Source: Brevibacillus fluminis (GTDB lineage Bacteria; Bacillota; Bacilli; Brevibacillales; Brevibacillaceae). Taken from it: a stretch of 64,000 nucleotides of DNA. Made by a program: the position numbers and the translations under genes. Under the pieces are notes generated by a model. That model was given only the letters and a program-made list of their open reading frames with translations, ran no database searches and was not told where the DNA came from. Location of the stretch: NCBI RefSeq assembly GCF_003710825.1, contig NZ_RHHQ01000007.1:186001-250000 (forward strand), given 5' to 3'. Numbering within the stretch: the stretch's first letter is position 1; every line of letters begins with the position of its first letter. Shown here in pieces: positions 43,516-53,311 of this stretch.

Positions 43516-44650
43516 AGAGGCAGTGACAGAAGCACCGGCCGGGCTCGGCGAGAAAGGTGCGCTTGCAATCAATTGGAAAAATTATACGTCATTGGCGGGG
43601 CTGGCCGTATTGATCGCGATTTCGGCGATCATGAGTCCAACATTTTTATCCCCGTTCAACATTGTCAACGTCGCGACACAGATCGCCGCACCGGGTATTT
43701 TGGCCGTCGGGATGACCTTTGTGATTTTGACTGGAGGCATCGATCTGTCTGTTGGCAGTCTCCTGGCACTTACCGGCGTGATCGTCGCCATCGCTGCTCC
43801 CGTCATTGGGTGGCCGTGGGCGGTCTTGCTCGCTATATTGCTTGGGACAGTGGTCGGCATGTTCCACGGGCTATGCATTACGAGATTCAAGGTGCCGCCC
43901 TTCATCGTCACGTTGGCCGGACTGTCTGCTTACAAAGGCTTGGCACTCATTTTCACCTCATCCGCATCGGTGCCCCTGCGTGCTGATTTCTTTGACTACC
44001 TTGGAGCTGGCCGACTGGGGGGCACGGCAGCGCTTCTACTTTCCGCGGTGATTGCCGTGCTGATGCTGTTCAACTACTTGTCTGCCAGAAAAAAATACGG
44101 GACAAAGGAACGGACGAAAAAGAGTATCGTCACAATTTCGGCGATGGTGGGGACGCTTGCATTTGGTCTTCTTGCCCAAGAGGCAGGGGGCGTGCCGATT
44201 CAGGTGCTCATTTTTGTGGTATTGTTTGCAATCGCGTGGTTTGCCTTGAACAAAACGGTGTTCGGGCGCGAGCTGTACGCTATCGGTGGAAATCCGGAGG
44301 CAGCTCGGCTCGCAGGGGTGAAAGTGAAGCGAGGCCTCATCATCGTGTATGCCACAGCTGGATTCCTCGCGTCCATCGCCGGATTGCTGGTGGCGACACG
44401 GCTCGGTTCCGGCACACCGCAGGTAGGGACTTTAGGCGAGCTTGATGCGATCGCTGCGGTTGTCATTGGCGGCACAAGCTTGATGGGCGGCGTAGGGACA
44501 TTGGGTGGAACGATCATCGGGGTCATCTTGATCGGGATTTTGAACAATTTGCTGTCTTTGCTCAATATTACAGCTGACATGCAGATGGTTTTCAAAGGAG
44601 CGATCATTTTGGGCGCAGTCATGCTGGATGCCAAACTTAGCAAAAAATAA
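43505..44650 (+). CDS. Sugar ABC importer permease (XylH/RbsC-like)
   Basis: A 381-residue polytopic protein of the CUT2 permease family, longer than RbsC and similar in size to XylH/MmsB because of an insert around SARKKYGTKERTKKS. Hallmarks are GGIDLSVGSLLALTGV, YAIGGNPEAARLAGV and GGTSLMGGVGTLGGTIIGV. The ATG overlaps the ATPase gene and follows GGAGGTGCACAGC. It forms the membrane channel for the sugar-like substrate. Confidence 0.9.
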   Translation: MFPKEAVTEAPAGLGEKGALAINWKNYTSLAGLAVLIAISAIMSPTFLSPFNIVNVATQIAAPGILAVGMTFVILTGGIDLSVGSLLALTGVIVAIAAPVIGWPWAVLLAILLGTVVGMFHGLCITRFKVPPFIVTLAGLSAYKGLALIFTSSASVPLRADFFDYLGAGRLGGTAALLLSAVIAVLMLFNYLSARKKYGTKERTKKSIVTISAMVGTLAFGLLAQEAGGVPIQVLIFVVLFAIAWFALNKTVFGRELYAIGGNPEAARLAGVKVKRGLIIVYATAGFLASIAGLLVATRLGSGTPQVGTLGELDAIAAVVIGGTSLMGGVGTLGGTIIGVILIGILNNLLSLLNITADMQMVFKGAIILGAVMLDAKLSKK

Positions 44651-44703
44651 ACGTTGTTTCGAAAACACGTAAAAAAAATTTGATTGAGGGGGCGTTCATT
44701 CAG

Positions 44704-45705
44704 ATGAAACGATGGAGGAGTTTGGCAGGGGTGCTTAGCTGTGGGGTGCTGTTGCTTGCGGGTTGCGGGACGGAGACAGGAGCAGGCGGACCAACAGCTG
44801 GCAGCAATGACAAAATCGTTGTCGGCGTAACAAATATCACGATGAAAGAGTCGGTTTACCAGTTCATGAAAACAGCCGCCGAAAATAAGGCAAAAGAGCT
44901 CGGAGTGGAAGTGATGTGGCAAAGCTCAGAGCTTGATCCTTCCGCGCAAATGAATCAAGTGCAAAATTTCATCGCGCAAAAGGTAGACGCTATCGTGATC
45001 GAGCCGGCCGATCCACATGCGGCCAAGCAGCAGGTCATGCTGGCGAAACAGGCAGGCATTCCGGTCATCAATCTGGAAGGGTTGATTGAGGGAGCCAAAA
45101 CCGATTTGCGGATCGTTGGCGACAGTGTCAAGGTAGGGGAAGCACAGGCGGAGAGTTTTGTTCAGGAGTGGGGCGATAAACCTGCCAATGTCGTGATTCT
45201 CTCCGGAACGAAAGGTGACGAGGTGGCGGAAAGCATCACGAAAGGCAATCAGAACATCATTGGAAAACATGCCAATTTGAATGTCGTGGGGAGTCAATAC
45301 CACACCAACTGGGACAAACAGCTGGCGATGAATACAATGGAAAATCTGCTGGTGAAATATAAAAACGACATACAGGTAGTCTTCGCGAACAACGACGGCA
45401 TGATCGCAGGCGCCATGAAAGCCGCCGAAAATGCAGGCGTGAAGGACAAAATCATTTTTTACGGAGCTGACAATGACAAAAGCACGGTGGAAGCTATTTT
45501 GAAGGGAGACCCGGTGCGAACGATTGACAAAGGAGCTGTACTTCAAGGAGAACGCGTCGTAGAAGGTGCAGTAAAGCTTGCAAAAGGGGAAAAGCCGCCG
45601 TCTGATCAAGTGATCGATGACATCCCGGTATGGTATACGCCGATTACGATTGTGGATAAAGACCACCTGGAGGCAGCGAAGCAAAAGTTTCCGGAACTGT
45701 TTTGA
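44704..45705 (+). CDS. Sugar ABC importer substrate-binding lipoprotein (RbsB-like)
   Basis: A 333-residue protein with lipoprotein signal (LLLAGCG) and the periplasmic-binding fold of RbsB/XylF: KIVVGVTNITMKESVYQFMK, DAIVIEPADPHAAKQQV, FANNDGMIAGAMKAAENAG. It is anchored to the outer face of the membrane and delivers the substrate to the permease. ATG at 44704 is the better start, although it is somewhat far from GAGGGGG. A terminator closes the operon. Specificity unknown. Confidence 0.9.
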   Translation: MKRWRSLAGVLSCGVLLLAGCGTETGAGGPTAGSNDKIVVGVTNITMKESVYQFMKTAAENKAKELGVEVMWQSSELDPSAQMNQVQNFIAQKVDAIVIEPADPHAAKQQVMLAKQAGIPVINLEGLIEGAKTDLRIVGDSVKVGEAQAESFVQEWGDKPANVVILSGTKGDEVAESITKGNQNIIGKHANLNVVGSQYHTNWDKQLAMNTMENLLVKYKNDIQVVFANNDGMIAGAMKAAENAGVKDKIIFYGADNDKSTVEAILKGDPVRTIDKGAVLQGERVVEGAVKLAKGEKPPSDQVIDDIPVWYTPITIVDKDHLEAAKQKFPELF

Positions 45706-45718
45706 GTTTTCGCCAAGC

Positions 45719-45746
45719 GCCGCTGCAATAAGCGGCTTTTTTTTTC
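45719..45746 (+). terminator. Terminator of the ABC importer operon
   Basis: GCCGCT and AGCGGC arms around GCAATA, followed by nine T residues. Confidence 0.8.
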
Positions 45747-45919
45747 ACTCCACATCGCTTATTACTCGACACTGGATGGGTATAAATACCACCGATTGGA
45801 TGGTCCCTTCCCGATGATTTTCACTTACATTCATCTCATCGCCCACGTGATGCGGATCCAATACATGGGGCTAGATCCATGCCAGGCATCGCACTAAAGG
45901 TGAAAGAGGGGGACCATCA

Positions 45920-46951
45920 ATGAAATATCGGAAGTTTCCAGGCACGGATTCGCTAGTGTCGGAAGTTGGGTTCGGCGTCTGGACCGTAGCGACCAAATGG
46001 TGGGGAGTCACGGACAGGCAAGACGGGAAGCGGCTGCTCCGGTCAGCCTATGAAGACTATGGGATGACCTTTTTTGACACGGCCGACGTTTATGGCGACG
46101 GGTATGGGGAGGAGGTTCTCGCCGAGACGCTCGGGGATGTTCGCGACAAGCTTTTTATCGCGACCAAATTCGGCTATGACACCAGCCATCAGCCAGGTGA
46201 ACGCAGAGGGCATTCGGAGCTACCGCAAAACTGGAGCAAGGCGCACATTATCAACGCTTGCGAACAGAGCTTGCGGAGGCTCGAAACCGATACCATCGAT
46301 TACTACCAGCTCCATAACCCGCGAATGGAGGCCGTGCTTTCCGATGAGGTCATGGAAGCGCTGGAGCAGCTCAAGGACGAGGGCAAAATTCGGTATTACG
46401 GCGCCGCGCTGGGGCCGGACCTCGGCTGGAAGCAAGAATCGCTGGCAGCATGGGATAAAGGGTATGAAGCGATTCAGATCATCAACAACATCGTCGAGCA
46501 AGAGCCGGCAAGAGAGCTCTTGCGCACTGCAAAGGCAGAAAAGAAAACGCTCATCGTCCGCATTCCCCATGCTTCCGGGTTGTTAGACGGCACCTACGAC
46601 CCCAACCAGCATTTCAGCAAGGCGGACCATCGTGCCCATCGCCCTGTCGCGTGGATGAAGGCAGGCAACGAGGTCGTGCATGAAATGAAAGAGATGGGGC
46701 TGTTCGATGATGGCAGACGCACGTTGGGGCAAACGGCGATCCAATTCTCACTCTATCATCCGACCGTTCTAGCCGTGCTGCCGAACATCACCAACGCGGA
46801 CAATCTGAAAGAGTTTGCCCAGGCTGCGGATGTGTCGCCCCTCACAAAGGAAGAGTTCGAACTTCTGGACGCGCTGTGGTGCAACGGGTATGGCGAGCGC
46901 CTGCAGCAGCCGTTGTCAGACTCGATCAGCAAGCCGGCTCCCGTCCGCTAG
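45920..46951 (+). CDS. Aldo/keto reductase
   Basis: A 343-residue AKR with the beta-alpha barrel motifs: [13 protein letters not shown] at the start, [14 protein letters not shown] with the catalytic Asp/Tyr block, IATKFGYD with the Lys and DYYQLHNP with the His. It is an NAD(P)H-dependent reductase of aldehydes or ketones, or an aryl-alcohol dehydrogenase-type enzyme. ATG follows AAAGAGGGGGACCATCA. No LacI-type operator precedes it, so it may not belong to the adjacent regulon even though it lies next to it. Confidence 0.88.
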   Translation: MKYRKFPGTDSLVSEVGFGVWTVATKWWGVTDRQDGKRLLRSAYEDYGMTFFDTADVYGDGYGEEVLAETLGDVRDKLFIATKFGYDTSHQPGERRGHSELPQNWSKAHIINACEQSLRRLETDTIDYYQLHNPRMEAVLSDEVMEALEQLKDEGKIRYYGAALGPDLGWKQESLAAWDKGYEAIQIINNIVEQEPARELLRTAKAEKKTLIVRIPHASGLLDGTYDPNQHFSKADHRAHRPVAWMKAGNEVVHEMKEMGLFDDGRRTLGQTAIQFSLYHPTVLAVLPNITNADNLKEFAQAADVSPLTKEEFELLDALWCNGYGERLQQPLSDSISKPAPVR

Positions 46952-46968
46952 CATTTTCATATCTGTAG

Positions 46969-47016
46969 AACAAAAAGCAGTGAGACAGGCATATCCCCGT
47001 CTTGCTGCTTTTTGTT
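46969..47016 (+). terminator. Bidirectional terminator after the aldo/keto reductase
   Basis: AACAAAAAGCAG and CTGCTTTTTGTT are perfect arms, with complementary inner bases. Confidence 0.75.
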
Positions 47017-47163
47017 CTGTAAAAACGGGCTGTCATGCTCGTAGCGAGTCAACTCACGATGATCGATTTGTTTGCTTGACATGGCAGGGACGCACCTCTT
47101 ATCGTGGACAATGGGTACTACCATGAAAAATCAGGAAATGCGACTTAGATTGAGGGGAAGCGC

Positions 47164-50100
47164 ATGTCGAATAAAGGGAAACTACTCATCGTTTTTGCCG
47201 TGTTTTTAGTGGTGACTTGCGTCCGCCTAGGGTGGCACGATATATCCGGCTCTCCCCAGATGCCGGTCGCCAAACAAGGGGTGCTGGATGCAAGAGGCTG
47301 GGATTTTGCCCACAACGGTGCTATGAAACTGAATGGCGAATGGGAGTTTTACCGTGATGGGCTGTATACGGCTGACCAGCTTGCGGCACAAGCCGGGCAG
47401 AAGCTCACTGTAAATGTGCCAGGTGTATGGGACGCTTATGTGAACGAGCAGTCGAAAACATCGTTCGGGTATGGCACATATCATCTAACAATGCTTCTGC
47501 CCGAGAGCAGCCAGCGTGTATGGGGCGTTCGGGTTGCGAATATACGATCGTCACATCGGTTGTTCATCGACGGACAGACCGCAGGAGAACAGGGCCGGCC
47601 ATCTGCACGCGCCGATGATGTGGTTGCCCGCAATGTTCCCTATGTGACGTATATGGAAGTAACGGGGAACCGTCTTGATATCGTGCTGCAAATTGCGAAT
47701 GCCGATTTTGGCTCCGGGGGCGGGATATTTGAACCGATCATGGTCGGGCCTCTTCAGGAAATCGTAGCGGCCAAGCGCAGCTCGGAATATTTCGATGCGA
47801 TCGCAGGCAGCTTACTGCTGTTGTTTGGCATTTACTTTTGCATGCTGTTTATCCACAATAGCCGCTTTACGGAATTCATTTATTTTTCATTATCAAATCT
47901 GTTTGCCGCTCTTTACTTGGTTACCCATCGGGAGCGCATCGCACTCGGCTGGTTTGACTTGTCGTACGATTGGGTAACGCGTATTCAATTTCTGTCCATG
48001 CTCGGGCTTATCATCACCTATTCGTTGTTCATGAAAAACATCGCCCGCCAAACATCGGGCGGAAAAGCGGGCAGCATGCTGCTGGCATTGACCGGTTTGT
48101 GCATTGCCTCGGTATTGCTGCTGAACGCGAACACATTCACCAGTCTGAACGCCTTTTATATTTTCGTCTCATGGATTACCGTCATGTATCACTTTGTTTG
48201 GCTGCTTCGCAGCGTGTGGTCGAACCATGCGAGCCTGATCTGGGTCGTCATCAGCACGTGCAGCATCTTTTATAACGGTGTGTTTGAAAATTTACGTTTT
48301 CTCGGCTGGATTCAAGACGACGGCTGGGTGCCGATCGAGATTCTCGTGTTTGCCATTTCGCTTGCGATGTTAAGCTCGGAGCGATTTTTCTCGACGTTGA
48401 CAAAAGCGGAACAGCTATCCCAGCAGCTTTTGACGCTGGATAAGGCGAAGGACGAATTTTTGGCCAACACCTCGCATGAGTTGCGTACGCCGCTCCATGC
48501 CACGATGAATATCGTACAATCTGTAGTCGAGGGCGGTGCAGGAGAACTGAATGAACGGCAAAAGGAAAATCTTCAGCTCGTCTTGGACGTAGGGAAGCGC
48601 CTGACCCATCTCCTGGATGATTTGCTCGATATTTCACACTTGCAGGCAGGGATCGAGCTGAAGCGGACAAGCCTTGCTGTGCATGATGTCGTCGCTGTTG
48701 CTATGGATGTAATGCGTTTTTTGACAGACGAGCAGGTCGTGCGGCTCGTGAATCGGGTGCCCGAACAGCTGCCGCGCATCGTCGCTGACGAGCAGCGATT
48801 TCTGCAAATTATTTTTAACTTATTGTATAATGCAATCAAATTTACGCCGGTTGGTACGATTACGGTGGAAGCGGAGCGAAAGGGTGGGATGGTTGAAATT
48901 CGCGTGGCGGATACGGGAATCGGCATTGTGACGGAGAAACAGGCATCCATTTTTGACATGTTCGCTCAGGGCGATGATGGAAAAGAAGGGAAAGGGCTTG
49001 GGCTGCACATTTGCAAAAAGCTGGTGGAGCGACATGGCGGCACGATCCGCGTAACCTCCGAGCAGGGGCGCGGTACAACCTTTTTCTTCACGATGCCGAT
49101 TACAGGGGCAACTGAAGAAGTCACTTCTTCTGCAGTCAACGAGCAATTCCTTCGTGAGTCGATTACGCACATGCAAACGGCAGCGGCGGCTATGCCGCAG
49201 GTGCCGGAAACCAGGCAACCGCAGCGGGAGAAGACGGAAGCGCATATTTTGCTGGTGGACGACGATCCGACTAATCGCTATGTGATGATGAATCTGCTGG
49301 CGGCGGAACCGTATCAGATCACGATCGCGACCAATGGGCGAGAGGCGTTGGCCGCGCTGTCACAGCATCGCCGATGGGACTTGGTGATTCTTGACGTCAT
49401 GTTACCGCACATGTCGGGGTACGAGGTGTGTCACCATCTGCGACAGCTGTACACGCCGTCGGAGCTGCCTGTGTTGATGGTCACCGCTCGCATTCAAAAG
49501 GACGATTTGCTCGCAGGCTTTGCAGCGGGTGCCAACGACTATGTGACAAAGCCTGTGGAAGCGTTTGAGCTGCGGGCAAGGGTTCGCACGCTGCTCAGAA
49601 TGAAACAGTCTGTCAGCGAGGTGATTCAGGCGGAAATGGCGTTTTTGCAGTCACAAATCAAACCTCATTTTTTGTTCAATACCCTTAATACGATTTTGGC
49701 GGTCAGCCAAAAAGACGTGGAGCGGGCGCAAGACTTGCTGATCGATTTGAGCACGTATTTGCGCAATAGCTTTGATTTTGAACAGCATGAAAACGTAATC
49801 GCGATTCAACGCGAGCTGGAGCTGGTGGAAGCGTATCTCCATATTGAGCAAACCAGGTTTGGCGACCGGCTGCATGTCGTCTGCGAATTCCCGGACAGTC
49901 CAGCTGGCCAGGTCCCGCCGCTGACGATTCAGCCGATCGTGGAAAACGCCATCAGACATGGGGCGATGAAGCGGCTGTCGGGCGGCACCGTGAAGATCGC
50001 GCTCTACGCCGAGGATGGCCACCTTGTGGTCACAGTTGAAGATAACGGCCCCGGTTATTCGGCGGATGAAGCTTTGCAGGTCGCAGACAAACGGAACCGG

Positions 50101-50226
50101 AAAGGGGTTGGGCTGCGCAACATTGAAAGACGCTTGCGGAGTATCGGCGCCGGGCTGGAGATTGAAAGCGAGCTAGGGAGCGGTACAAAAGTGACGATAC
50201 GCATCCCGCAAACACTGGGTGCGTAA
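47164..50226 (+). CDS. Hybrid sensor histidine kinase with two kinase modules
   Basis: A 1020-residue protein. Residues about 1-200 hold an N-terminal membrane helix and an extracytoplasmic beta-rich 7TMR-DISM-type sensor domain (LNGEWEFYRDGLY, GYGTYHLTM). Seven membrane helices follow to about residue 400. Next come HisKA with His438 in NTSHELRTPLHA, HATPase (GLGLHICKKL), a response-regulator receiver with Asp744 (LVILDVMLPHMSG), and a LytS-type His_kinase with His835 (SQIKPHFLFNTLNTI) plus a second HATPase. All key residues are present. No partner regulator gene is adjacent. Confidence 0.9.
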   Translation: MSNKGKLLIVFAVFLVVTCVRLGWHDISGSPQMPVAKQGVLDARGWDFAHNGAMKLNGEWEFYRDGLYTADQLAAQAGQKLTVNVPGVWDAYVNEQSKTSFGYGTYHLTMLLPESSQRVWGVRVANIRSSHRLFIDGQTAGEQGRPSARADDVVARNVPYVTYMEVTGNRLDIVLQIANADFGSGGGIFEPIMVGPLQEIVAAKRSSEYFDAIAGSLLLLFGIYFCMLFIHNSRFTEFIYFSLSNLFAALYLVTHRERIALGWFDLSYDWVTRIQFLSMLGLIITYSLFMKNIARQTSGGKAGSMLLALTGLCIASVLLLNANTFTSLNAFYIFVSWITVMYHFVWLLRSVWSNHASLIWVVISTCSIFYNGVFENLRFLGWIQDDGWVPIEILVFAISLAMLSSERFFSTLTKAEQLSQQLLTLDKAKDEFLANTSHELRTPLHATMNIVQSVVEGGAGELNERQKENLQLVLDVGKRLTHLLDDLLDISHLQAGIELKRTSLAVHDVVAVAMDVMRFLTDEQVVRLVNRVPEQLPRIVADEQRFLQIIFNLLYNAIKFTPVGTITVEAERKGGMVEIRVADTGIGIVTEKQASIFDMFAQGDDGKEGKGLGLHICKKLVERHGGTIRVTSEQGRGTTFFFTMPITGATEEVTSSAVNEQFLRESITHMQTAAAAMPQVPETRQPQREKTEAHILLVDDDPTNRYVMMNLLAAEPYQITIATNGREALAALSQHRRWDLVILDVMLPHMSGYEVCHHLRQLYTPSELPVLMVTARIQKDDLLAGFAAGANDYVTKPVEAFELRARVRTLLRMKQSVSEVIQAEMAFLQSQIKPHFLFNTLNTILAVSQKDVERAQDLLIDLSTYLRNSFDFEQHENVIAIQRELELVEAYLHIEQTRFGDRLHVVCEFPDSPAGQVPPLTIQPIVENAIRHGAMKRLSGGTVKIALYAEDGHLVVTVEDNGPGYSADEALQVADKRNRKGVGLRNIERRLRSIGAGLEIESELGSGTKVTIRIPQTLGA

Positions 50227-50258
50227 GAGCGCTCGTCGGCAAGCGTGTCCGATAAATG

Positions 50259-50315
50259 AAACAGCGGTCCGTCTATGACCTGATAAAATAAGTCGTAGAC
50301 GAACCGCTGTTTTTA
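50259..50315 (+). terminator. Terminator after the hybrid kinase gene
   Basis: AACAGCGGTCCGTCTATGAC pairs with GTCGTAGACGAACCGCTGTT with two mismatches, then TTTAT. It touches the 3' end of the leftward VOC gene. Confidence 0.75.
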
Positions 50316-51263
50316 TTGCCTGTCTGCTTCCAGCGCACGGACTTGGATAGGCGGCAGCTTCTCTTCGATCTGTGCACGGTTAGGCTCGAACCAGGACGGT
50401 AGCATCAATTTCTCTCCCAGAAACGCTGCAGCCTCATCATTGGCAAACCCCGGTGGATCGGAAGCGATCTCAAACAAGATTCCTCCTGCTTCGCGGAAAT
50501 AAATCGCTTTAAAATAATTACGGTCTTTGATTTCAGTCGGCTCGTAGCCAGATTGACGTACTTCCTTTTGCCATTGCTCGTGTTCCTCTAAGTCCTTAGC
50601 CCGCCAAGCAATATGGTGTACCGTACCAGCTCCGCCGGCTCCCCGCTCCATATCGGCTATCCGTACGTCGATCAAGTTCCCCATCTCAGCTGACGTTTGG
50701 AAACGCGCATACTCCTGATCCTCACCGATTTTCTTCATACCGAGAAGATTCTCCATAGCACTCATCGTTTTTGCTGCGTCGAGACTAAACAGAACAGCTC
50801 CACCTAATCCTTTGATTGCCTTTTCAGTGGGCACTCCGTCAAACGACCATTCGCTATTTGCGCCTTCCAACCGTTCCACTATCTCTAGTTGGAGCCCTTG
50901 ATCATCCGAGAACTGGAGATACTGCTCGGAGAATCTGGAAGTCTTCGTCGCCGAAATGCCATAGCTTGAAAGACGTTCTTCCCAGAAAGGAAGTGCGCCT
51001 ATCGGAACGACAAAAGTAGAAATCCCCACCTGTCCGCCTCCAACCCGTCCCTTGCGTGAAGTGGGATACGGGAAGAAGGTGATGACCGTTCCGGGGCTTC
51101 CTGCTTGGTTGCCGAAGTACAAATGATACACTTCCGGAGCGTCAAAGTTAACGGTGCGCTTTACAAGTCGAAGGCCAAGAACGCCTGCGTAAAAATCTAC
51201 ATTCGCCTGCGGATCTCTTGCAAAAGCTGTAATGTGGTGAATACCAACGGTTCGTAATGACAT
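50313..51263 (-). CDS. Ring-cleaving dioxygenase-like VOC protein (MhqO/MhqA type)
   Basis: A 316-residue two-domain VOC (glyoxalase/extradiol dioxygenase) protein. Metal-binding His in GIHHITAFARDP, Glu in LQLEIVERLEG, then the second module with VHHIAWRAKD and LFEIASDPPGF. The MhqO/MhqA group is known for thiol-dependent detoxification of quinones/hydroquinones and is MhqR-controlled in B. subtilis. ATG at 51263 follows AGGAGAGATGATTC. No MhqR-like gene is beside it, so assignment to that pathway is inferred. Confidence 0.87.
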   Translation of the reverse strand: MSLRTVGIHHITAFARDPQANVDFYAGVLGLRLVKRTVNFDAPEVYHLYFGNQAGSPGTVITFFPYPTSRKGRVGGGQVGISTFVVPIGALPFWEERLSSYGISATKTSRFSEQYLQFSDDQGLQLEIVERLEGANSEWSFDGVPTEKAIKGLGGAVLFSLDAAKTMSAMENLLGMKKIGEDQEYARFQTSAEMGNLIDVRIADMERGAGGAGTVHHIAWRAKDLEEHEQWQKEVRQSGYEPTEIKDRNYFKAIYFREAGGILFEIASDPPGFANDEAAAFLGEKLMLPSWFEPNRAQIEEKLPPIQVRALEADRQ

Positions 51264-51313
51264 GAATCATCTCTCCTAGTAAGATTCGATTTTTGGGGGC
51301 TTACGTTTGGGCA

Positions 51314-52441
51314 TCAGGTCGTTACTTTAGCATAGACGATAAAAAACAGCGCTATTTCCGCAATGATCACGTAGTTAGGCAGCGGGAATAACAAATCCAC
51401 CATGAAAAAAACGCCAAGTAAGCCTAAGAATACGACTAAATGGTAGAACTTTAATTGTTGGTTGACGTGTCTGTATTTATGGAAGACCAACGAGGTGGAA
51501 AGAAAGTAAATGAACACCGAACCAAAAAGAAAGTTTAACATAAAGCTATTATTTACTTGTTTCAAAAATAACAGTTGGATCGAAGCAGCAATCATGCACA
51601 TGGATAAATAGATGAATAAATGGCCGTATATGATGGTCTGCCCGGCCGTCTCTATATTTTTGTTGACCTTCTTCTCCACATTATCGAAGTATTGCCACCA
51701 TATCGCGATGAGTAATACAAACGTGATGGAAGCGAATAAAACGGATTGCCAAGTCATGTCCCCAGACTGCAGGACGGTGATGATACTGATGACGGATTCA
51801 CCAAGAAGAATGAGTGTAAACAACGCGAAGCGCTCTAATAAATGATGCGTTTGGATCGGACTTCTCACCAAGTATTTCCGGCCGATCAAAGGTAACAAAA
51901 TGTCAATGACAATGCCCGCGTAAAGAAGGGCATAACGAATCCACGAGTCAAAAAATAGGGAGAGCGAAGAGACCAAAAGTCCAATCCAAAAGCGGCTACC
52001 CAAATAACGAGCGGTGACTTTTCGATCGGCTTCCTCATTCTTATGTACCGAAAGATACTGGATGGCAGTCATGGCTCGTAAACCAATGTAGCCGATGAAG
52101 AAGGGAGCATAGTATTGATCAAAATGAACGGATAGGCTGACCGTCATGATAAGTACAAAAAATAATTGCACGATCAAAAATATCCGGTGCGATAAAATAT
52201 CTTGCCCAAACCGGTTCACAAAGAGAGATTGGCCGACCCATGCCCACCAGATTGGGACAAAGATGAGAACGAATTTGGTCAAGTATTCGATCGGAACCAC
52301 GCCGGATTCCACATGTAACAAAACATGACCCGCTTTTGAAACGGCTGCGACAAAAAGCAGATCGTAAAACAGTTCCAGCCAGGTAACCTTCTTTTCGGCC
52401 AATGGTGTGCCGCGTTTAAATCTTGATGCTTGTTCTTTCAT
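51314..52441 (-). CDS. Low-temperature-requirement A (LtrA) family membrane protein
   Basis: A 375-residue protein with about ten membrane helices. The LtrA signature ELFYDLLFVAAVSKAGHVL lies near residue 25, followed by WWAWVGQSLFVNRF. The ERFALFTLILLGESVISII motif is also characteristic. LtrA was named from a Listeria cold-sensitive mutant; the molecular role is unknown. The gene is leftward and 50 bp upstream of the VOC gene, so they may be co-transcribed. Confidence 0.88.
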   Translation of the reverse strand: MKEQASRFKRGTPLAEKKVTWLELFYDLLFVAAVSKAGHVLLHVESGVVPIEYLTKFVLIFVPIWWAWVGQSLFVNRFGQDILSHRIFLIVQLFFVLIMTVSLSVHFDQYYAPFFIGYIGLRAMTAIQYLSVHKNEEADRKVTARYLGSRFWIGLLVSSLSLFFDSWIRYALLYAGIVIDILLPLIGRKYLVRSPIQTHHLLERFALFTLILLGESVISIITVLQSGDMTWQSVLFASITFVLLIAIWWQYFDNVEKKVNKNIETAGQTIIYGHLFIYLSMCMIAASIQLLFLKQVNNSFMLNFLFGSVFIYFLSTSLVFHKYRHVNQQLKFYHLVVFLGLLGVFFMVDLLFPLPNYVIIAEIALFFIVYAKVTT

Positions 52442-52658
52442 CGTTTTGCTCCTTTAATAGGATGTTCCGGATAAACATTATTCCATTATACTCCATGTAA
52501 TCGGATGCGTTGTCAACGTATCCAACCATTTCACAATCTTGCTCTTCCATTGCATTCTCGTCGTCTTGGTGCAGACAGATGCGATATAGTAGTGCTACAA
52601 AGGAAAAAATAGATTGTATCGGCCAAAATCATAGATACGGACAGGAGAGCAGAAGCAA

Positions 52659-53276
52659 ATGGGGATTGTTCCGACTACTTATTTTATATATGGCAAAAAG
52701 GAAATCGATTTTTTAACACAGGCAGACCCAACGTTGGGGGAGGCGATGAAGCGGTTGGGCATGGTGGAGCGCACCGTCATCCCCGATCTGTTCACCGCCC
52801 TGGTTCACGCGATTGTCGGTCAACTCATTTCCGCCAAAGCGGCGCAAACCGTGTGGGAACGCATGCAGACACAGCTCGGTGAAATTACGCCGCACAACCT
52901 AACCGAGCAGCCGGCAGAGGTTATCCAGCAATGCGGTATCACCATGAAAAAGGCGTTGGTCATTAAAGAGATTGCCGCAAGCATCGTGCAAGGAACGATT
53001 CAGCTGGAGGAACTGTGCGAGCTATCAGATGCCGAGGTGATCAAAAAGCTGATGAGTATCAACGGAGTAGGCAGATGGACGGCGGAAATGATGCTGATCC
53101 ATTCGTTGCAGCGTCCGGATGTCGTCAGCTGGGGTGATATCGCCATCCGACGCGGCATGATGAAGCTCTACGGCCTCGATGCGTTGACAAAGGAGCAATT
53201 CGAGTCATATCGGCGCACATACAGCCCATACGGCTCCGTCGCTTCGATCTATTTATGGCGCATCTCGTTTGAATAA
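52659..53276 (+). CDS. DNA-3-methyladenine glycosylase, HhH-GPD family
   Basis: A 205-residue base-excision glycosylase. The helix-hairpin-helix is seen in SINGVGRWTAEMML and the catalytic Asp160 in VVSWGD. It is shorter than E. coli AlkA because the N-terminal domain is absent, as in many Bacillus AlkA-like proteins. It removes alkylated purines from DNA. ATG follows AGGAGAGCAGAAGCAA. First gene in a four-gene repair cluster. Confidence 0.9.
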   Translation: MGIVPTTYFIYGKKEIDFLTQADPTLGEAMKRLGMVERTVIPDLFTALVHAIVGQLISAKAAQTVWERMQTQLGEITPHNLTEQPAEVIQQCGITMKKALVIKEIAASIVQGTIQLEELCELSDAEVIKKLMSINGVGRWTAEMMLIHSLQRPDVVSWGDIAIRRGMMKLYGLDALTKEQFESYRRTYSPYGSVASIYLWRISFE

Positions 53277-53311
53277 AAGGCAACCGTTATGAGAAAAGAA
53301 GGGGAAAACAA

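Noticed and set aside
45920..46951. Aldo/keto reductase as part of the LacI regulon
   Set aside because: No GTTAACCGGTTAAC-type site lies upstream and a strong terminator separates it from the importer operon.
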